In this document: positions 61,305 to 64,000 of the stretch, piece by piece
How positions within the stretch are numbered: the stretch's first letter is position 1
How the letters are laid out: every line of letters starts with the position of its first letter
DNA from: Galaxea fascicularis
Lineage: Eukaryota; Cnidaria; Anthozoa; Scleractinia; Euphylliidae
DNA length: 64,000 bases
NCBI GenBank assembly: GCA_948470475.1
Contig: OX419343.1
Coordinates: forward strand, 8,922,068 to 8,986,067
Reading direction: 5' to 3'
Made by a program: the position numbers and the translations under genes
Notes under the pieces: model-generated
What the model was told of the DNA's origin: nothing
Seen by the model: only the letters and a program-made list of their open reading frames with translations
Databases searched by the model: none

Positions 61305-63205
61305 GAGGGTCTGAATGGGGTTAACCGGCTAGCGACAAAGGGCAAAAAATATTACTGACTACCGACAAAACGAGGAAAAAATTACCGACTAGAGACAAAT
61401 GAATTCTAACAGACAACCAACATGGTCCGATGTTACAGGGATGTTTGTATTTAGAAAGAACAGCATTTTGAATTTATTTCTAGTTTAGGAAATGTCCAGA
61501 TTCTTTGGTGGGCTCTATTTCACCATACGTATCCACATTAATTTCAAAGTTAACTGATCAGTTATAGCATTTCCTGTCTTCAAATTACTTTAAAGCTCTG
61601 GGATCCTCCTTTTCGGGGAGCAGGGAGTGGGGCTCATTTCTAGAACAGATGCCCTTCTGTTGTATCTTCACTGCGCGTTGCTAGTTCACGCGGTCGGGCC
61701 ATGAGTGGGTTTGTTAAAGTCATGGTGGTTTTTTTTCCGAAAATGTGAAGAGGCAACCATCAAATGCCATTGAAGCCCGGTTCCGGTGAACAAAGAAACT
61801 CATAAAGAAATATCTGAGCTAAAAAAAATATTAGGGAGCTTTTAGGACTACAGGAACAGGCACATCAATATGGTATTGGCGGGTTCTCGTTAAAGTTATT
61901 TCGCCTGGCGAAATCGTCTGTGGGGAAACGCGAAAATTTTGCAGTTGTGACAGATGGGCAGTGGCCGCTTGAACTTCCAAATTAATTTAATATCGGCGGA
62001 TAAAAGCAGAAGTGAGCTCAACGGTAAGTGTGGAACGTTCTATTAGTTTGAGTGCACAGCGGAGTTTGATGTATCACTGTAGTTTTGTGGTTAAGTATTA
62101 GCGTGGTTCAACTTTGCTTTGGTTCCACGTTTTTATTTGCTGTTTTGTTGAATGGAATGTTTTTATACACCGTCCATTTTTCAGAAAAATCTCTAACGAA
62201 TAGAAGTAGTTAGTAAATCAGTTTATAAGCTTCTTTGTGTTAAAAAGGTATGAAGATAGGCCTGCGTGACTCCCACTCATGTGTTTTCAGCCTTGTTCAG
62301 TTATAGTTTAGCTCTAACGAGTGTCTTTTAGCGAACGCCCTACCTTGTATTATGTTAGTAGCGGTTCCTTAAAAATCTCTCTGAGCTTTGGTTGTTTCTC
62401 TATAAAATTTTATTTGCTGGCTCATGATGGATAACATTCTGTTACAAACGGCAACTGAGATTCGTTCATTTTCTTTCTGTTTTTGTTGGAGGGCTTGTGA
62501 TCTGTCTTAAAACTCTTTTACTTGTGAGAGGTTTTTTTCCAATAAACTCTTTACGGTATCCTCTCTCTGCAAGGTATTTCATTTTTTCTCTTCAAATAAT
62601 GTTTCAGAAGAGTTTATCCTCAGAAATCGTAAAGCCTTTCCTTTCAAAAATACCCTCACGGCTTTTGACGGCGGGTGGGTGACATGACGAGAAATGTGTA
62701 TATTGAAATTTCTCAGTAGGCTTGAAGTGGGTTGCCACAACAAGAACTGATGTTGTTTCGAATCTAACGCGTTTGTATGTGATAGTGTCCAAGAAAATTA
62801 TTTTAGTATCTGAAACTTCAGCCGTGAATTTGATTGTAGGGTGGTGTTTGTTTGCTCGTTCAATGAACTGTGTTATTTTTCCTCTGTTAATTGTGTTACC
62901 TTCTTTACACTTAATTCACATTTAGAATAAAAGCTTTGGTGATTTTATCAGTATGCTAGATTTGCAAACATAAATGGGGTAGAAATCTCGTTGCTAAAAA
63001 AAAGGAAGTAAACTGAGGTAACAAAGTTTAAGTGCAACCAAATAGTGAATTATTAACAGTTCTACACTTCGTCTAAAGTTTAAAGTCTTAAAACTGAGCA
63101 AACTGCATAATAAATGTGAATAATTAACTGAGATTTACCGACAACCGACAAAGTGATGAAATTTTAACCGACAACCGACATGTGGACCCACCCATTCAGA
63201 CCCTC
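61305..63205. mobile_element. 1.9-kb non-autonomous element with GAGGGTCTGAATGGG ends and ACCGACA repeats
   Basis: The left end GAGGGTCTGAATGGG (61305-61319) has a perfect inverted copy at 63191-63205. Inside each end lie several copies of ACCGACAACCGACA or variants (left: gctagcgaca, accgacaaaacg, accgactagagaca; right: accgacaaccgacaaag, accgacaaccgacatg). The copies face inward. I found no transposase frame and no certain target-site duplication. Confidence 0.7.
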
Positions 63206-64000
63206 AGGAGATAGTGACGTCATTGGTAGGAAGTAATCCAGTTTTAGCAAACGACGTGGCCAGCAAGTTGAGTAACCAATGTTCAAAACTATCGCCACTT
63301 TCGCTGAGAAGATTTTTAAAGGATATTTTATGTTCGAGCAATCCAAGTATTACATGTACTCACATGTAGAACGTTAGTCACCCAACGTAAGCTTAAGGAC
63401 AAAAACTCGCAGAATCATGATACCCCATTTTGGCATTGTCGTGGTCTTTGCCATTTCCATTGTCTTTTTCAGACAGAAGAAAACTTAAAGCGTACAAACA
63501 CGGCTTATATAAAACACTGAATGATACTGAAAATTCGGCACCAGAGTAAATTATTCCTCTCAGGAAACCAACTTTATGCAGTGCCGGATTAACCAGTTTA
63601 GCTTTATTAGGAGCCTGCTTTATTAAATAATCGCAAAAAATGCTTAAAAATTTGGTAGCTCTAAATAATTTTGTGGTATACGTACTGTGGCTCTTTCTTT
63701 TGATTTGATAATTCAAGAAACTTTGCCCTGCCTAGGACTGCGCGATTTTGGCAGTTACGTTATACACGCACAATGCAATAATAACAGTGGTCACGTGTCC
63801 AATTTTTCAAAACATGGGTATAACTTACGGAAGGGCCCCACTGAGGTCAGTCCTCAAATTTTTAAAAGCGCCTTGTCCAGTAAAATAGACAAGTGGGCTG
63901 GACGATGCTGAATGGATCATGAAATACAGATAGAATTTTACCCGAGGCGAGAAATCACAAAGGAAGTGGTGCATGATCTGGCTGTGAATCTGGTGGAGAA
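63206..64000. other. No recognisable gene
   Basis: Short frames on both strands without a recognisable domain. Nothing here can be assigned. Confidence 0.4.

Overview
This is a gene-sparse, intron-rich animal genomic window and almost certainly comes from an anthozoan cnidarian; a stony (scleractinian) coral is my best guess. The evidence is three multi-exon genes with consistent GT-AG introns and matching phases, an Ig-TIR receptor of the kind known from corals and sea anemones, a near-intact Penelope-like retroelement, and several SINE and MITE families whose sequence I recognise as common in coral genomes (recognition from memory, not a search). There is no prokaryotic gene, CRISPR array or convincing functional tRNA gene.

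Layout. 1-2152: no recognisable gene. 2158-6780 (+): a five-exon gene for a small secreted mosaic protein of 217 residues, with signal peptide, thrombospondin type-1 repeat, two EGF-like modules and a chitin-binding (peritrophin-A/CBM14) module; every intron is phase 1. 6943-8025: two MITE-like elements. 8213-44493 (+): one very long gene. I can chain 32 exons through matching splice phases into a protein of about 981 residues that I cannot name; it is charged, partly coiled-coil, with acidic, Lys/Ser-rich and Pro-rich tracts. Its introns hold most of the mobile DNA here, including a palindromic pair of Penelope-like elements around a 200-N assembly gap (20893-24506), TTAA-flanked elements, TTA/TAA-flanked MITEs, four tRNA-derived SINE insertions, a three-copy family of about 360 bp, and an inverted array of 21-nt repeats around a zinc-ribbon ORF. 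A short alternative 3' exon with its own poly(A) signal lies at 27339-27532. 44494-48481: intergenic. 48773-57324 (-): a seven-exon gene for a 623-residue receptor with signal peptide, four Ig domains, one transmembrane helix and a cytoplasmic TIR domain, resembling the IL-1R/TLR class. It is transcribed towards the long gene, so the two genes are convergent. 57368-64000: upstream or intergenic DNA with one large inverted-repeat element (61305-63205).

The three genes show no sign of working in one pathway. The first is probably an extracellular matrix, mucus or cuticle-type secreted protein, the third an innate immune or cell-surface signalling receptor, and the second is unassigned. The exon models come from reading splice signals and phase by eye. 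Total coding lengths divide by three in all three genes (654, 2946 and 1872 nt), which is good internal support, but there is no transcript evidence.
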